Assembly (NCBI RefSeq): GCF_002091675.1
Contig: NZ_BDAE01000030.1
Coordinates: 1 to 44,895, forward strand
From: Pseudomonas luteola NBRC 103146
GTDB taxonomy: Bacteria; Pseudomonadota; Gammaproteobacteria; Pseudomonadales; Pseudomonadaceae
Direction: 5' to 3'
Length of the DNA: 44,895 bases
In this document: positions 1 to 9,220 of the stretch, piece by piece
Position numbering within the stretch: position 1 is the stretch's first letter
How the letters are laid out: each line of letters opens with the position of its first letter
Program-made: the position numbers and the translations under genes
Notes under the pieces: generated by a model
Seen by the model: the letters and a program-made list of their open reading frames with translations, nothing else
Told to the model about the DNA's origin: nothing
The model's database searches: none

Positions 1-82
1 GCTTCACCTACAGCGATGGTTGCTGCTACTGAAGAGATCGTTTTAAGCACGCTTCAAAAGTCGTAAGCTAGAGTCGAAAATA

Positions 83-1087
83 ATGCGTTTGAGTAAGGCA
101 ATGAGTAAGCAGCAGATCATCGAGATATTGAAGAAGTCTACTGATGAGCGCTCTGTAGCTCGCTTCAATCCTTCTTTCCTAACGCCTAGACAGGAGATGA
201 CAAGCGAAGAGCACGCTCGGCTCAGGTCGCTCATCCCTACCCCTGTGGGACTTCGAAAACGCGAGACATTTTCCTTTCTTGTGAACCTGTCATACGCCTC
301 CTCGCGACTTGAGGGAAACACGTATTCGGAAATCGATACTCGCACGCTGTTAGAGGACAATATTCCATCTGCTGACAATTCAGCTGAAGAAACGAAAATG
401 ATCCTCAACCACAAGCGAGCCTTTGATAGATTGCTCAAAGCTGAGAGTCTGGATAAGTCCTTAATACTGGATCTTCATAGGCAGCTCGCTGATAGTCAGG
501 GTGTAGATTCCGCCCAGCACTTCCTTGAGCCTGAGTACTGTGGGGTGATTCGAACCTTTGATGAGCTTTATATAGGTCAGACTACCTATATCCCAACCGT
601 AGATTACCCGGGTAAGAAACCAACGATATCGGATCATCTGGATACCATTGTTGCCTCCGCCAATACCATTAGCGACCCTCTAGAGCAGTCAATGTATCTT
701 TTTACCCGCTTGCCCTACCTACAAGCATTCCGGGACTGTAATAAGCGCACTTCTCGCCTGGCTGGCAATTTTCCGCTGATAAAATCAGGCGACTATCCCA
801 TCAGCTTTATGGGTTTCGCCAAGAGCGAATATAACAAAGGCATGATCGCCTTTTACGAATTCGGCTTGACAGACCTCTTTAAAGACGGCTTTGTTGAGGC
901 CTACCTACATTCTGCCTTGAGATTTCACCCGTTCGACCTGGCAACGACGATTTACCTGCAGTCACAGGACAAAGCTGAACTGCTTCGTGGCCTTCGTGAG
1001 TATGTCGTTGAGAACAAGGGCTGTGAGGCTGTGGAGAAGATCCTGAGCCACCATATGACAGATGAAACACTAGAGCCGCGGCGCTAA
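83..1087 (+). CDS. Fic-family protein with variant active-site motif
   Basis: This 334-residue protein reads as a Fic-domain protein; Fic enzymes usually transfer AMP from ATP to protein hydroxyls. The Fic loop lies at residues 214-222 and reads QAFRDCNKR, where the canonical motif is HPFxxGN(G/K)R, so the catalytic His position is Gln and the anion-hole Gly is Cys. From memory, a Fic subgroup with QPFxDxNKRTSRL in this place exists, so this may be a family variant and not a mutation. An N-terminal inhibitory-helix motif, SSRLEGN at residues 73-79, fits class II Fic proteins that autoinhibit from their own N-terminus. A second ATG at 101 is a possible start. No antitoxin-like partner is adjacent. 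Family call is confident; activity is uncertain. Confidence 0.8.
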   Translation: MRLSKAMSKQQIIEILKKSTDERSVARFNPSFLTPRQEMTSEEHARLRSLIPTPVGLRKRETFSFLVNLSYASSRLEGNTYSEIDTRTLLEDNIPSADNSAEETKMILNHKRAFDRLLKAESLDKSLILDLHRQLADSQGVDSAQHFLEPEYCGVIRTFDELYIGQTTYIPTVDYPGKKPTISDHLDTIVASANTISDPLEQSMYLFTRLPYLQAFRDCNKRTSRLAGNFPLIKSGDYPISFMGFAKSEYNKGMIAFYEFGLTDLFKDGFVEAYLHSALRFHPFDLATTIYLQSQDKAELLRGLREYVVENKGCEAVEKILSHHMTDETLEPRR

Positions 1088-1199
1088 GCTCGCATAGCGC
1101 TTCTATCGTAAAGTTTCATAGCTGGTAGGCGGAGCTGATATGCCGTTTAACCATTCTGAAAGTCTCATTTATCCTGCTCTCCTCCTCAAAGTAGCTCTA

Positions 1200-1781
1200 T
1201 CAAATTTTGATCAGCCGTAGCGCGAGCTTGGCCCAATCTCGATACGCATAGAGCTTCTCCAAGAAATCGCGACCAGGAGCAGGATGTGTATGGGTGCGCT
1301 GACTTAGGGAAAGGTCAAGCGTGGCTATTTGACTTCTCAATAATAGATCCCGATATATTGATGACAATCTTATCTTTGCAGCTGGACGATCGAGAGCGTT
1401 TAGCCCGAATAGAGGTAATTCCTGGTATTTGAGCTGTTCAAGATTTAACTGACACCATTGCAGGCATGCTGCCCAGTCATAAGCCTGCGGATCGCTAATG
1501 GATTTGGCGCAGACTGAGCAACAAGCACTCCATTTTTCCCTATCAGTCTTCCCCAAGCGCGCCGCCGCTCCGCAAGTGCAGGCTGGAAATGGTGCAATTC
1601 TAGGGTCATGGCTACCATACTCACGGGTAACTATATTGGTGACATGCTCGGGTGATTGAAGCTGCGTAAGTAGTGATAGCCGCTTGGCCTGCAGCTGCTC
1701 AACTGTGACATTAGGGCGACGATGGAAAGAGGTTGCCATTGGGGTTGTGGGTCCATGCTGAGTGTTATGATAATGCCCCAT
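1200..1781 (-). CDS. Hypothetical cysteine-rich protein, possible zinc ribbon
   Basis: I do not recognise this 193-residue protein. A cysteine cluster in the middle (ACTCGAAA, then ACCSVC about 17 residues on) could form a zinc-binding ribbon. The C-terminal half is helical, rich in Leu and Arg. The start codon lies 21 bp from the oppositely oriented start of a small AP2-like frame at 1803, so the two would share a very short divergent promoter region, or only one of them is real. The ribosome-binding site is weak. Confidence 0.5.
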   Translation of the reverse strand: MGHYHNTQHGPTTPMATSFHRRPNVTVEQLQAKRLSLLTQLQSPEHVTNIVTREYGSHDPRIAPFPACTCGAAARLGKTDREKWSACCSVCAKSISDPQAYDWAACLQWCQLNLEQLKYQELPLFGLNALDRPAAKIRLSSIYRDLLLRSQIATLDLSLSQRTHTHPAPGRDFLEKLYAYRDWAKLALRLIKI

Positions 1782-1802
1782 CTCTGTAGAGGTAGGAAAA
1801 CT

Positions 1803-1976
1803 ATGTCCGCTCCCGAGTATGGGATCATTCGCAACCAGGCAGACGATGGCTGGTGTGTTGTTCCAGTTAGAAGTGGGAAGTCACCTAAGCTATTTTACGA
1901 CGTGGCATATGGAGGAAGTTCAGTTGACAGCTGCGTTTTAGCAAAACCTGCCCAAGCCATTAGCTGCGGGATGTAA
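1803..1976 (+). CDS. Small AP2-like frame, possibly truncated
   Basis: This frame of 57 codons starts at an ATG preceded by AGGTAGGA. Its pattern (EYGIIR, DDGW, VRSGKSPKLFYD, AYGGS) resembles the three-strand core of AP2-type DNA-binding domains found in phage and plasmid proteins. The expected C-terminal helix after YGGS is poorly matched, so the frame may be a broken copy. A fuller AP2 protein is encoded at 17950. It could also be a short intact regulator. Confidence 0.4.
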   Translation: MSAPEYGIIRNQADDGWCVVPVRSGKSPKLFYDVAYGGSSVDSCVLAKPAQAISCGM

Positions 1977-1978
1977 AC

Positions 1979-2899
1979 CTAGAAATCTGATGCTAGGTCT
2001 ACCGCGTCGCCTTCTGCAGCATCCGAAACGTGGCTACTCCACTCCTCCTCATGATCGTGCCAGTCTCCCGTGTCTACTCTCACAGAGTTTTCGACAAAGT
2101 AGAGTGCGTCAGGGTCAAGATTCGGTGCTGCGCAAGTCAGCTCACAAGTCAACTCACAAGTGAAATCGAATGATTGGTTAAGCTCCGCTCCATCCCCCCT
2201 CCGCATATCGGAATTTGATCCCCATTGTAAAGTCACGCCCAGGCTACCGCTAACGCTGATATGAACCGCTTCTGAGGTGATGCCGATTACCTCATGTGAA
2301 TTTATGTAAATCTTCTCTAGTGAGTAATGTGAGGCAATCTCGTCTATAGCTTCCAAGCTGTCACCAACTACCTGTTCCACAGCTGCAGAATTGATAGCTT
2401 CCTCAGAAAGGCGTACACCGATGGCTGCTCGGCAGTCCTGGATACATATCATCAGCCTCGACACCGCCTCGATTGTTTCTTTCGCTAAACGCGCAATCTC
2501 TTCATTTTCCAACTGGAAGACTTCTTGTGTGATATGCACGTAGCCGTTCAAGCGGACAACAGCGTCTCGAAGCTCTTCGAATTCTTTACTAAAATCCAGT
2601 CCAAGCTTTGTTTTCACATAATGGTTGGATAGGCCACCCTGCGTTGCATACACACAGCGCTCAATCCGTGTTACCTGAGGAGTTACAGGGTTTGCCTTCT
2701 TTTTCCACCATATGCACTTCATGACTTCTTCATCTGGCGCAAGACGGGCCAGCGTGTGGCCAACTAACTCGCGCATCGCAAAAGCGAAGTTATGAAAGCG
2801 AAGCTTGTTTCGTTGGTCCTCAAGATTAAACATTGCGGCTTCGTACAGGTCCCGCTCGAATGGAGTGTCACCTATGAGCTGCAAAATCCGTTCATCCAT
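1979..2899 (-). CDS. Hypothetical protein, possible pPIWI-associated nuclease-like family
   Basis: This encodes a 306-residue acidic protein with no signal peptide or membrane segment. The start is the ATG at 2899, which has GGAGA at good spacing; a TTG 12 bases upstream is less likely. The N-terminal part (HNFAFAMRELVGH, then a QGGLSNHYV-type segment, then NGYVHIT) and the C-terminal VDTGDW segment recall, from memory only, proteins annotated as predicted pPIWI-associating nucleases. That resemblance is weak and no catalytic residues can be assigned. It could equally be an abortive-infection-type protein. It has no obvious operon partner. Confidence 0.55.
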   Translation of the reverse strand: MDERILQLIGDTPFERDLYEAAMFNLEDQRNKLRFHNFAFAMRELVGHTLARLAPDEEVMKCIWWKKKANPVTPQVTRIERCVYATQGGLSNHYVKTKLGLDFSKEFEELRDAVVRLNGYVHITQEVFQLENEEIARLAKETIEAVSRLMICIQDCRAAIGVRLSEEAINSAAVEQVVGDSLEAIDEIASHYSLEKIYINSHEVIGITSEAVHISVSGSLGVTLQWGSNSDMRRGDGAELNQSFDFTCELTCELTCAAPNLDPDALYFVENSVRVDTGDWHDHEEEWSSHVSDAAEGDAVDLASDF

Positions 2900-3639
2900 A
2901 ATTTTCTCCAACGTGGCGATTGCTCCAGATCATCGCTCACAACCCTGATAGCAGTCATCCCCGGCGAAGCGACCGCGTACCGTCGGCCGCAGTGTCTGTT
3001 AAAGTTGTAAGGCACTTGAGCCGGTTATGTGGCTTTTACTTGAGGCGTTTCGCTGCTTGCACGAAGCAGAGGCAGGCGGGCGTCCTGACAAGAGGAGGTG
3101 CCGTCTTCGATTACCGGCTGAGTATTGTAATAGGCCGCTACTACTATAGATGTAAGCTATTAAAAACCGTTGGCCAGAATAGCTAAAGAGGTACGTACTG
3201 CCGGGTTAGTGTGACGACTCTCGGGCCAAATCGCTGGGATGTTGTGTCCCTCTACGGCAACCTCGGAAAGAACCGGGACTAACGCTTGGCGCTTTGCCCG
3301 GGGATCGGTAATAAGATTCGCATTATTGCTATCGCGGCGCCAGCAGGTGCCGCAATAGCTACTTCTCTGGCATATACGATGACAGCCGATTAGTGCTGCA
3401 GCTCGACCTCTTTACCCCCTTCCAGAAGGGCCATCTAAATGATTGTCCTGAGCTTTGATAGCGCAAGCTAACGGTTTCCCTCACCAGCTGAACAGAGTGT
3501 TTGGTAGCGCCGCAGCGGTGACGTAATCTGGCGTTTTCTCCCAAGCTTCAAGTGTCAGTACCACCGCCCTGATTTGGCTGCCACGATGGTCTCCAGACTC
3601 TCTAGGCTTACACAAACGCTATCAGATATAGTCAACTGA
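2900..3639. other. Gene-poor interval of about 740 bp
   Basis: Only short frames with unlikely composition occur here, and I do not call any as genes. The stretch must hold the promoter for the minus-strand gene starting at 2899. I see no strong hairpin, repeat array or RNA gene in it. Confidence 0.4.
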
Positions 3640-4104
3640 TTAGAGTCGGACTAGTTTGATAACCCAGCTGACTGGGTCGAGGTCCCAGGGGCTAGTGGGA
3701 TAGCGTTGATTCCAATGCAGAGCATACTCAGTCCAGGTGCTATACCCTTCATGTACCCACTCCCCGTCTTCCATACCATCAATCGTTCCGATCCGAGCAG
3801 AGGCAACTACTGCTGGCGCCAGCCCCTCAGTCTTCTGATAAGGCCCGATCTTATTTAGCGCAACCTTTGTGCCCGCTGGCCCCAAAGGGTTTCGGTTGGC
3901 CAACTCAGCGACACTCAGTTTCTGGCCGCTGCCTACAGGCCACTCATACCCAGCAATGCCTGCCGGCGCGTCGAACAGACCTCCCTGGCCTAGACATTCA
4001 GCAGCAAATGGCTTGAGGGCTACGCCAATGGGGATGCGCAGCACGATTGAAGCTTGAGTCTGATATACCTCAGCTCTAGTAGGATCGAGAACAACAGGAA
4101 CCAT
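3640..4104 (-). CDS. Hypothetical protein coupled to rdgC
   Basis: This 154-residue protein starts at an ATG two bases past the rdgC stop codon, so it is almost certainly translated from the rdgC transcript. It is rich in Pro, Gly and aromatic residues and has a Trp-rich C-terminal part (STWTEYALHWNQRYPTSPW). There is no signal peptide or membrane helix. I do not recognise the family. Its link to RdgC suggests a role in plasmid recombination or DNA handling, but this is inference from position only. Confidence 0.6.
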   Translation of the reverse strand: MVPVVLDPTRAEVYQTQASIVLRIPIGVALKPFAAECLGQGGLFDAPAGIAGYEWPVGSGQKLSVAELANRNPLGPAGTKVALNKIGPYQKTEGLAPAVVASARIGTIDGMEDGEWVHEGYSTWTEYALHWNQRYPTSPWDLDPVSWVIKLVRL

Positions 4105-4106
4105 GC

Positions 4107-5054
4107 TCAGACCCCCTGCGGAATTTCTTCGCCACCTAAAGCCTCCAGAAGAGCAGGCATAAGCTCGCGTAGGGTTAGCATCATAAGGGTGAAAGATGCA
4201 TCAAGCTGCGCTGCAGCATCCTCTCCTCCGTCCTGGGCAGCCTGTTCCTGAAGTAGGTCTTCAAAGCGGATGCGCTTAAGGGCTAATGAGTCGTTGAGAA
4301 CGAAACTAAGCTTGTCCTGCCATGCAAGGCTAAGGGTAGTAACCACCTTACCGGCATCAAGGTGATTCCTGATTTCATCACTGACCAAGTCCTGGCCCTT
4401 AGCACGGATAACGCCACCATCTTCGTGACTATCTCGGAGCTCACATTCATCAAGGATATGAAAATCATGAGTCGCCTGCTGTGTTTTGAGCCAGTCGGTC
4501 AGCGTAGCCGTTGGCGCAACTTTAACGGAAACCGGGCGCACCTTGAGAGAGCCTATCGCCTCTCTCAAGGTGGACAGCAAATCTTCTGCACGTTGTGGAC
4601 TGGAAGCGTCCACGTAAATTAGCCCTCGCTTTGTATCGATCGCAGCCAGCGTTACCGGTTTACGGATAAAGGCCCGCGGTAGTAAGGACATGACAATCTC
4701 GTCCTTAATCTGATCACGCTCCTTTTTGTAAACCTTACGCACCTGCTGTGCTTCGATCTCTTCAACCTTTTCCTCCACGGCGTCCTTCACAACGCTACCT
4801 GGAAGGATTCGCTCTTCCTTGCGAGCTGCAATTAAAAGGAACTCACCACTTGCATGAACGACAGGTGCTTCGGGCTGCTTACCAATGGGAGAAATAAAAC
4901 CATAGGTAGATAGCTCCTGACTTGCGCAGGGTCGAGCCTTTTTGGTCTCAAGCGCAATGGCTAGCTGAGCGAAAGGGTCAGCTTCCTCAACTTGAGCTTG
5001 GAAAGCTGGAATATCCTGAGTTAAGCGATAGATAAGAATGTTGCGAAACCACAT
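4107..5054 (-). CDS. rdgC: Recombination-associated protein RdgC
   Basis: The protein begins [11 protein letters not shown], the hallmark opening of RdgC, and has the family length (315 residues). RdgC forms ring-shaped dimers on double-stranded DNA and limits RecA-promoted recombination; plasmid copies may modulate host recombination during establishment. The conserved features are the N-terminal strand motif, a charged Lys/Glu-rich middle ([22 protein letters not shown]), and the later segment [15 protein letters not shown] chose the ATG at 5054 because RdgC proteins start MWF; a TTG two codons upstream is the alternative. It leads a two-gene minus-strand operon. Confidence 0.9.
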   Translation of the reverse strand: MWFRNILIYRLTQDIPAFQAQVEEADPFAQLAIALETKKARPCASQELSTYGFISPIGKQPEAPVVHASGEFLLIAARKEERILPGSVVKDAVEEKVEEIEAQQVRKVYKKERDQIKDEIVMSLLPRAFIRKPVTLAAIDTKRGLIYVDASSPQRAEDLLSTLREAIGSLKVRPVSVKVAPTATLTDWLKTQQATHDFHILDECELRDSHEDGGVIRAKGQDLVSDEIRNHLDAGKVVTTLSLAWQDKLSFVLNDSLALKRIRFEDLLQEQAAQDGGEDAAAQLDASFTLMMLTLRELMPALLEALGGEEIPQGV

Positions 5055-5206
5055 TGCCAAAGATCCCCTAGGAGTAATAGGCCGTCAGCCTGATTTGCAT
5101 ACGTAATACCAATAGCATAATAAGTACAAAAACTAAAATAGGCGAGTGAATCATGTTTGTCCGCGTTGTATAGTGCGATCATAAGTGAAACGCCTAGGAG
5201 GCGGAC

Positions 5207-6166
5207 GTGCGTAAATTAGTGATTCCAGCCGTGGTGCTGACTGTTCTTACGGGATGCGCTGGACCTCAGGATTACAACAACACTGCTCAATATGGTGGTA
5301 TTGGCGCGCTGGCTGGCGCTGTTGCCGGTGCAGCCATCAATCATGACAACCGTATGCAGGGCGCCCTTATTGGAGGAACTCTGGGTGCAGCCGGGGGGGC
5401 GGGGATTGGCTATTACGTCGATAGGCAGGAAAAAGAGTTGCGAGCCAAGCTCCTAGGAACAGGCATCAATGTTAAGCGCGATGGAGAAAGGATAAACCTA
5501 GTGCTGCCTTCGGATATCACTTTCGAGTCCGGAAGCTATCGGCTTACTCCCTCAGTTCAGCATGCATTAGCAGATGTGGCCAAGACCCTGCAGGCCTATC
5601 CAGATAGCCATTTAGTAGTGACCGGCCATGCTGACTCAAGTGGAACGCCGCAAGCTAACCTGGAGCTATCCCGGATGCGTGCCCAAGCCGTTTCAATCTT
5701 TTTGCAGAGCCGAGGAGTTGATGCCTTTCGGCTTACTACTCTCGCCGCTGGGGACAGCGTACCGGTTGCGGCTAACAATACTGCAGCAGGTAGAGAAGCC
5801 AATCGCCGGGTTGAGATTACTCTTAGTCAACCAGGCGCTCCGCCACAGGTCGTGACCAATGGACCAGTAGTAAACCAGCCCTATACCCAAACCTATCAAC
5901 GCACTGCTGTACGACAGAATGTGCAGCAGGCCCAGCCTCGCTATCAGTACGTCCCAACTTCAGTGTTCGTTGCGCCCTACACACAGAATACAAGCCAGCG
6001 AATCCTGACTAATACCGTGACCACTGGAGTCAATAGCGCCATGTATGGGGGTGCCAACGCCGGAGTACGTGCCGGCCTCAATACCGTGACGCGCGGTGTC
6101 ACGAATGAGCTGAGCCAAGGGTTACAGCACATGATTAACAATTCGCTCGGTGGGTTCAGTCGATGA
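5207..6166 (+). CDS. OmpA-family lipoprotein with glycine zipper
   Basis: Translation starts at a GTG with an excellent AGGAGG six bases upstream. Residues 1-17 form a lipoprotein signal with the lipobox LTGC, so the protein should be anchored through Cys17, probably in the outer membrane. Residues about 28-70 are a glycine-zipper segment (GGIGALAGAVAGA, GALIGGTLGAAGGAG). Residues about 95-205 are an OmpA C-terminal peptidoglycan-binding domain (GHADSSG, LSRMRAQAV, NRRVEITL). The roughly 110-residue tail is Gln/Tyr/Thr-rich and low in complexity. It resembles YiaD/YfiB-type envelope lipoproteins. The next gene overlaps its stop by four bases, so it leads an operon. Confidence 0.9.
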   Translation: MRKLVIPAVVLTVLTGCAGPQDYNNTAQYGGIGALAGAVAGAAINHDNRMQGALIGGTLGAAGGAGIGYYVDRQEKELRAKLLGTGINVKRDGERINLVLPSDITFESGSYRLTPSVQHALADVAKTLQAYPDSHLVVTGHADSSGTPQANLELSRMRAQAVSIFLQSRGVDAFRLTTLAAGDSVPVAANNTAAGREANRRVEITLSQPGAPPQVVTNGPVVNQPYTQTYQRTAVRQNVQQAQPRYQYVPTSVFVAPYTQNTSQRILTNTVTTGVNSAMYGGANAGVRAGLNTVTRGVTNELSQGLQHMINNSLGGFSR

Positions 6167-6810
6167 GAAAGACAAATGAACCTCAGAACCTCACAAATAT
6201 AGATAGGCCTCACCCGGACAGTCTGCCGCGGCTGCCGAACATAAGCTATCTCACTGCTTATATATGTGAATCCGAGGCAGACCATTTCATTAATTGTGTG
6301 CGTGGTGAATACGCAACCATCACCGAGGAAGCCTGTAGATATAAAGCTGGACAAGAGAAATGCAGTCTTGAAGAGGCGGAGGCAGAGCTGAAGCATCAAT
6401 GGGAGATGAGCTCAAAGCTCCTCAAGCCTTACCAAGGATTAAGTGCTGATGAGCTATACCTTTGGCACCAGATCCGGGACCAATTCCGAAAAGACCCTAA
6501 TTTGGTAGGGGATGAATCGCATGTCTGGTTCACGGTTAATACCGAAGGCCACGTTTACTGCGATGCCTATCTTTTGGATGGGCATGATAGCCGAAATATG
6601 GATCAGCTAGCGCGCCAGGCTAATGTCGCCTCTGAAGCTGAGCTCGTTTTTGACTCGCTCAACATCCATCCGGAAAACTACTCACATGAGATGCTTGAGT
6701 TCATTAAAGGGTCTGGTCTTACGGATGCTTTCAATGAGTACCTAGCGGGCAGGATTCTGCAGCACCAGGATGAAATGACTATTAAAGACCCTGAGTTTTC
6801 AGGTTCATAA
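6163..6810 (+). CDS. Hypothetical soluble protein
   Basis: This 215-residue acidic protein starts at an ATG overlapping the previous stop (ATGA), indicating translational coupling with the OmpA-family gene. It begins MRKTNE, one of several genes here with an MRK start. A central helical part (SLEEAEAELKHQWEMSSKLLKPY) is followed by a mixed segment (HVWFTVNTEGHVYCDAYLL) and an acidic C-terminus. No signal peptide or membrane segment is visible. I do not recognise the family. Confidence 0.65.
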   Translation: MRKTNEPQNLTNIDRPHPDSLPRLPNISYLTAYICESEADHFINCVRGEYATITEEACRYKAGQEKCSLEEAEAELKHQWEMSSKLLKPYQGLSADELYLWHQIRDQFRKDPNLVGDESHVWFTVNTEGHVYCDAYLLDGHDSRNMDQLARQANVASEAELVFDSLNIHPENYSHEMLEFIKGSGLTDAFNEYLAGRILQHQDEMTIKDPEFSGS

Positions 6811-6821
6811 GGACTTTACCT

Positions 6822-7445
6822 ATGATTATTCATATCTCCCCTACGCTGCTCACCTGTAGCCAGACAGGTCCCAATTGCTCACTGATCGATCTTGTTATCC
6901 CTGAACTGGGTATGGCCCTTTGGGAGGGAAAGGAGCTCGTAACCAGGCGGCCTTTTCCCAATAAAAACTACCTTGTTGCCTGTAGGAACTCAGGCAGAAA
7001 AGCCATCAAGGGATTGCTTATCGAAACGACGCATCCTATCAAGTCATTCACCATGCTGGCGCGCTGGTCAATCAATGCCAGCTATATCGTCAAACATCGA
7101 GTCAACTATGAAATCCTGGATGACGTGTTTGATACAGCTTCGAGCGAGATGTTGTTATGGGGGGAGCAGTCGAGTGAGAAGTTCAGCTTTGAATCTCGCT
7201 GGCCTGAGATGCCGAGCGATACCACACCGCTCAATACTCAGCCCAAGATGCAAGTGTCTCAAGCTTCATGGAAGCGCGGCGACTTCCATGATGTCATTAG
7301 CCATGGCCGGATCATGGAAAGAGTCGAGAATTTTCGTATGCCGACCATTGAACGGGAGCGCCTGATGCATTCTGTTTGGGACAGATTGCCAACAGTAGAT
7401 TCAGCTTTTCTAATAGAGCATGAGTCAGGGGCTGTTATTAGCTAG
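6822..7445 (+). CDS. Hypothetical protein, third gene of operon
   Basis: This 207-residue protein has AAGGA about eight bases before its ATG and follows the previous gene after only 11 bases, so it is probably the third gene of the OmpA-family operon. It opens with a strand-rich N-terminus (MIIHISPTLL) and has a C-terminal basic helix (RMPTIERERLMHSVWDRL). No membrane segment, signal peptide or catalytic motif is evident. Confidence 0.6.
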   Translation: MIIHISPTLLTCSQTGPNCSLIDLVIPELGMALWEGKELVTRRPFPNKNYLVACRNSGRKAIKGLLIETTHPIKSFTMLARWSINASYIVKHRVNYEILDDVFDTASSEMLLWGEQSSEKFSFESRWPEMPSDTTPLNTQPKMQVSQASWKRGDFHDVISHGRIMERVENFRMPTIERERLMHSVWDRLPTVDSAFLIEHESGAVIS

Positions 7446-7473
7446 TGTCTCCTATCCTTATGATCATCTGAAA

Positions 7474-7497
7474 AGCTTGAGGCATTTGCCTCAAGCT
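7474..7497 (-). terminator. Hairpin between convergent genes
   Basis: A perfect 10-bp stem (AGCTTGAGGC / GCCTCAAGCT) encloses a four-base loop. On the minus strand it is followed by TTTT, so it is best placed to end transcripts arriving from the minus-strand gene at 7697-8215. It may also act weakly on the plus-strand operon ending at 7445. Confidence 0.6.
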
Positions 7498-7696
7498 AAT
7501 CACATCGTCGCATTTGGATCACAAGCTGAGATCTTGGCCTCGGCGATATGGCTGACACCGGTCCTACGCAAATGACGACGGCTAAATCGCAGATCGATGA
7601 GGTTGTATCGGCGGATAATCAGGCCCGCGCTTATCCTTCCCTTGGTATGCCCATCGAATTATCACGGCAGGGTTGGCCAATCCAGGTGAAGTTTCA

Positions 7697-8215
7697 TTAA
7701 TGCACAATCTTCAGCCCTGCCCGCTCCGCGTATAGACGCGCTTCAGTTTGCTCAACCGTCTCCCCCGTTTTGGCGATCCTTTCTGAAATGTCCGACGCAT
7801 CAAAGCCGACCTGATCATTCATGGCTTGGTTAATCTCAGCCATTACCAGCTCAGCATTGCGGGACCATTCACTCACCAGGTTTTGCAGGTGTTTCATGTT
7901 GTCATTAATCCAAACCCGCGGATCCTTGCTATCGCTTGCCAGTAAGCCAAGCTCTTTTCCAACAGCCGGAAGCAGCGTCATATAAAGCGTGACCCAGCAA
8001 ATCGGCTCCATTGGCTCAATTGGATCTATAAGCGCGCTATGTAGATAGGGAGCCGGCCCGGTGTCATCCAGCTCATTAGCGATGTCCGCTATGATCTCAA
8101 CAAGGCGATCCTCAGTGAGGCTGAAACCGTCCAGTCTGACAGCCGTATGCAATAGGCTGATCAATTCGAACAGCGTGGTCATCTTGAAGGAGTCAGTATT
8201 GATTGAGGGCGTCAT
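7697..8215 (-). CDS. Hypothetical acidic helical protein
   Basis: This 172-residue, largely helical acidic protein has no signal sequence. Motifs of note are only compositional: DSKDPRVWINDNM in the middle and a Glu/Ala-rich C-terminus (ETVEQTEARLYAERAG). A second ATG 33 bases in (8182) is a possible start. It diverges from the gene at 8367 across a 151-bp gap that must hold both promoters. Family not recognised. Confidence 0.55.
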   Translation of the reverse strand: MTPSINTDSFKMTTLFELISLLHTAVRLDGFSLTEDRLVEIIADIANELDDTGPAPYLHSALIDPIEPMEPICWVTLYMTLLPAVGKELGLLASDSKDPRVWINDNMKHLQNLVSEWSRNAELVMAEINQAMNDQVGFDASDISERIAKTGETVEQTEARLYAERAGLKIVH

Positions 8216-8366
8216 CTTGTTGCTCGTGATAGTGGTTCAGATGTACCAATGGACTTCAGATGGCGTAGGTTGTTGAGTGTGCCAATACCAAAATGATTAC
8301 CTCGTCGCAGAACATCTGCCTGGGTAAAGCCGTTTATACTCCTGCTTTAACTTCTCCCAACTGACC

Positions 8367-8852
8367 ATGACCGTTTCTCAATACAAATCGATCAATCTTT
8401 TCAGCTATAGCCCTCTCGTTGGGGTCCGCTATAGCGTTACTACAGATCAACAGATACTTGAGGATATGGATCAGCACGGGACATTGTTTTGTCGAAGCAC
8501 CATAGAGCTTGCAAGGCTGACCAAGCTGGCCGACCCGGCGCAGCGCTTGCAGTTTGGTCTGAGAGCTTATGATCGAGCGCCAGACGAAAGCAGTAGAGAG
8601 AACGTGCCCCTTGTATGGATGCTTCTCCATTATGTGCGCGACCTTGAGGAGTGGAGCCATCTGCAACCTGGTGCAGCCCTCAATATCGTCGTCATAGACT
8701 GGCCCCAAGGGACTGGTTATGAACTCAGGGCTTGGCTTATCGTTGCCGATAATGCTCTGCAGGCGGCATCGATTCCGGCACTATATTCGGCCAGGCGAAG
8801 CTCAAACAATGCTTACAAAGCCATCGATCTGCCGCCTGTTACCCATTCCTGA
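8367..8852 (+). CDS. Hypothetical protein
   Basis: This is a 161-residue protein with a helical centre (STIELARLTKLADPAQRLQ) and a more hydrophobic C-terminal part (GYELRAWLIVADNALQAA). The ribosome-binding site is poor. It precedes the small gene at 8874 by 21 bases in the same direction, so the two probably form an operon that ends at the terminator near 9121. I do not recognise it. Confidence 0.5.
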   Translation: MTVSQYKSINLFSYSPLVGVRYSVTTDQQILEDMDQHGTLFCRSTIELARLTKLADPAQRLQFGLRAYDRAPDESSRENVPLVWMLLHYVRDLEEWSHLQPGAALNIVVIDWPQGTGYELRAWLIVADNALQAASIPALYSARRSSNNAYKAIDLPPVTHS

Positions 8853-8873
8853 ACGCTCTAGATAAGGCTTGCT

Positions 8874-9134
8874 ATGAATGCAGTGCAAGTTGCCGAAAAG
8901 CTCAAAGCTAAAGGGTGCACTATAAAGCGTATAGTCGAGCCTACAGCTGAGGCGCCTGGGCGTATAGAGATAGATAGGCAGATATACGTTGAGGTGCCGT
9001 ATGAAGGAGACGTGCTGTTCGTGGTGATGACGCTGCCAGATGGTAAAGTTGTATACGGTCGCCCACGGAGGCGAATTGGCTACGTTGAGCTAGATATCTC
9101 GTGTGCCATCCATCAGGGATCGCCTAGGCCCTAG
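8874..9134 (+). CDS. Small hypothetical protein
   Basis: An 86-residue protein with AAGG seven bases before the ATG. It has a compact alpha/beta look: an N-terminal helix (VQVAEKLKAKGCTIKR) followed by strands (RIEIDRQIYVEVPYEGDVLFVVMTL). The stop codon lies inside the right arm of a rho-independent terminator. Family unknown. Confidence 0.6.
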   Translation: MNAVQVAEKLKAKGCTIKRIVEPTAEAPGRIEIDRQIYVEVPYEGDVLFVVMTLPDGKVVYGRPRRRIGYVELDISCAIHQGSPRP

Positions 9135-9144
9135 GCGTCTTTTT
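9121..9144 (+). terminator. Rho-independent terminator overlapping a stop codon
   Basis: The inverted repeat CGCCTAG / CTAGGCG with a three-base loop is followed at once by TCTTTTT. The right arm contains the TAG stop of the 86-residue gene, so gene end and transcript end coincide. Confidence 0.85.
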
Positions 9145-9220
9145 AACGATTATTAAGTACTGCTTCAGCCCTATCCAACATGGGTAGCAATAGCGGCATT
9201 ACCGATACTCCAACCATGCG

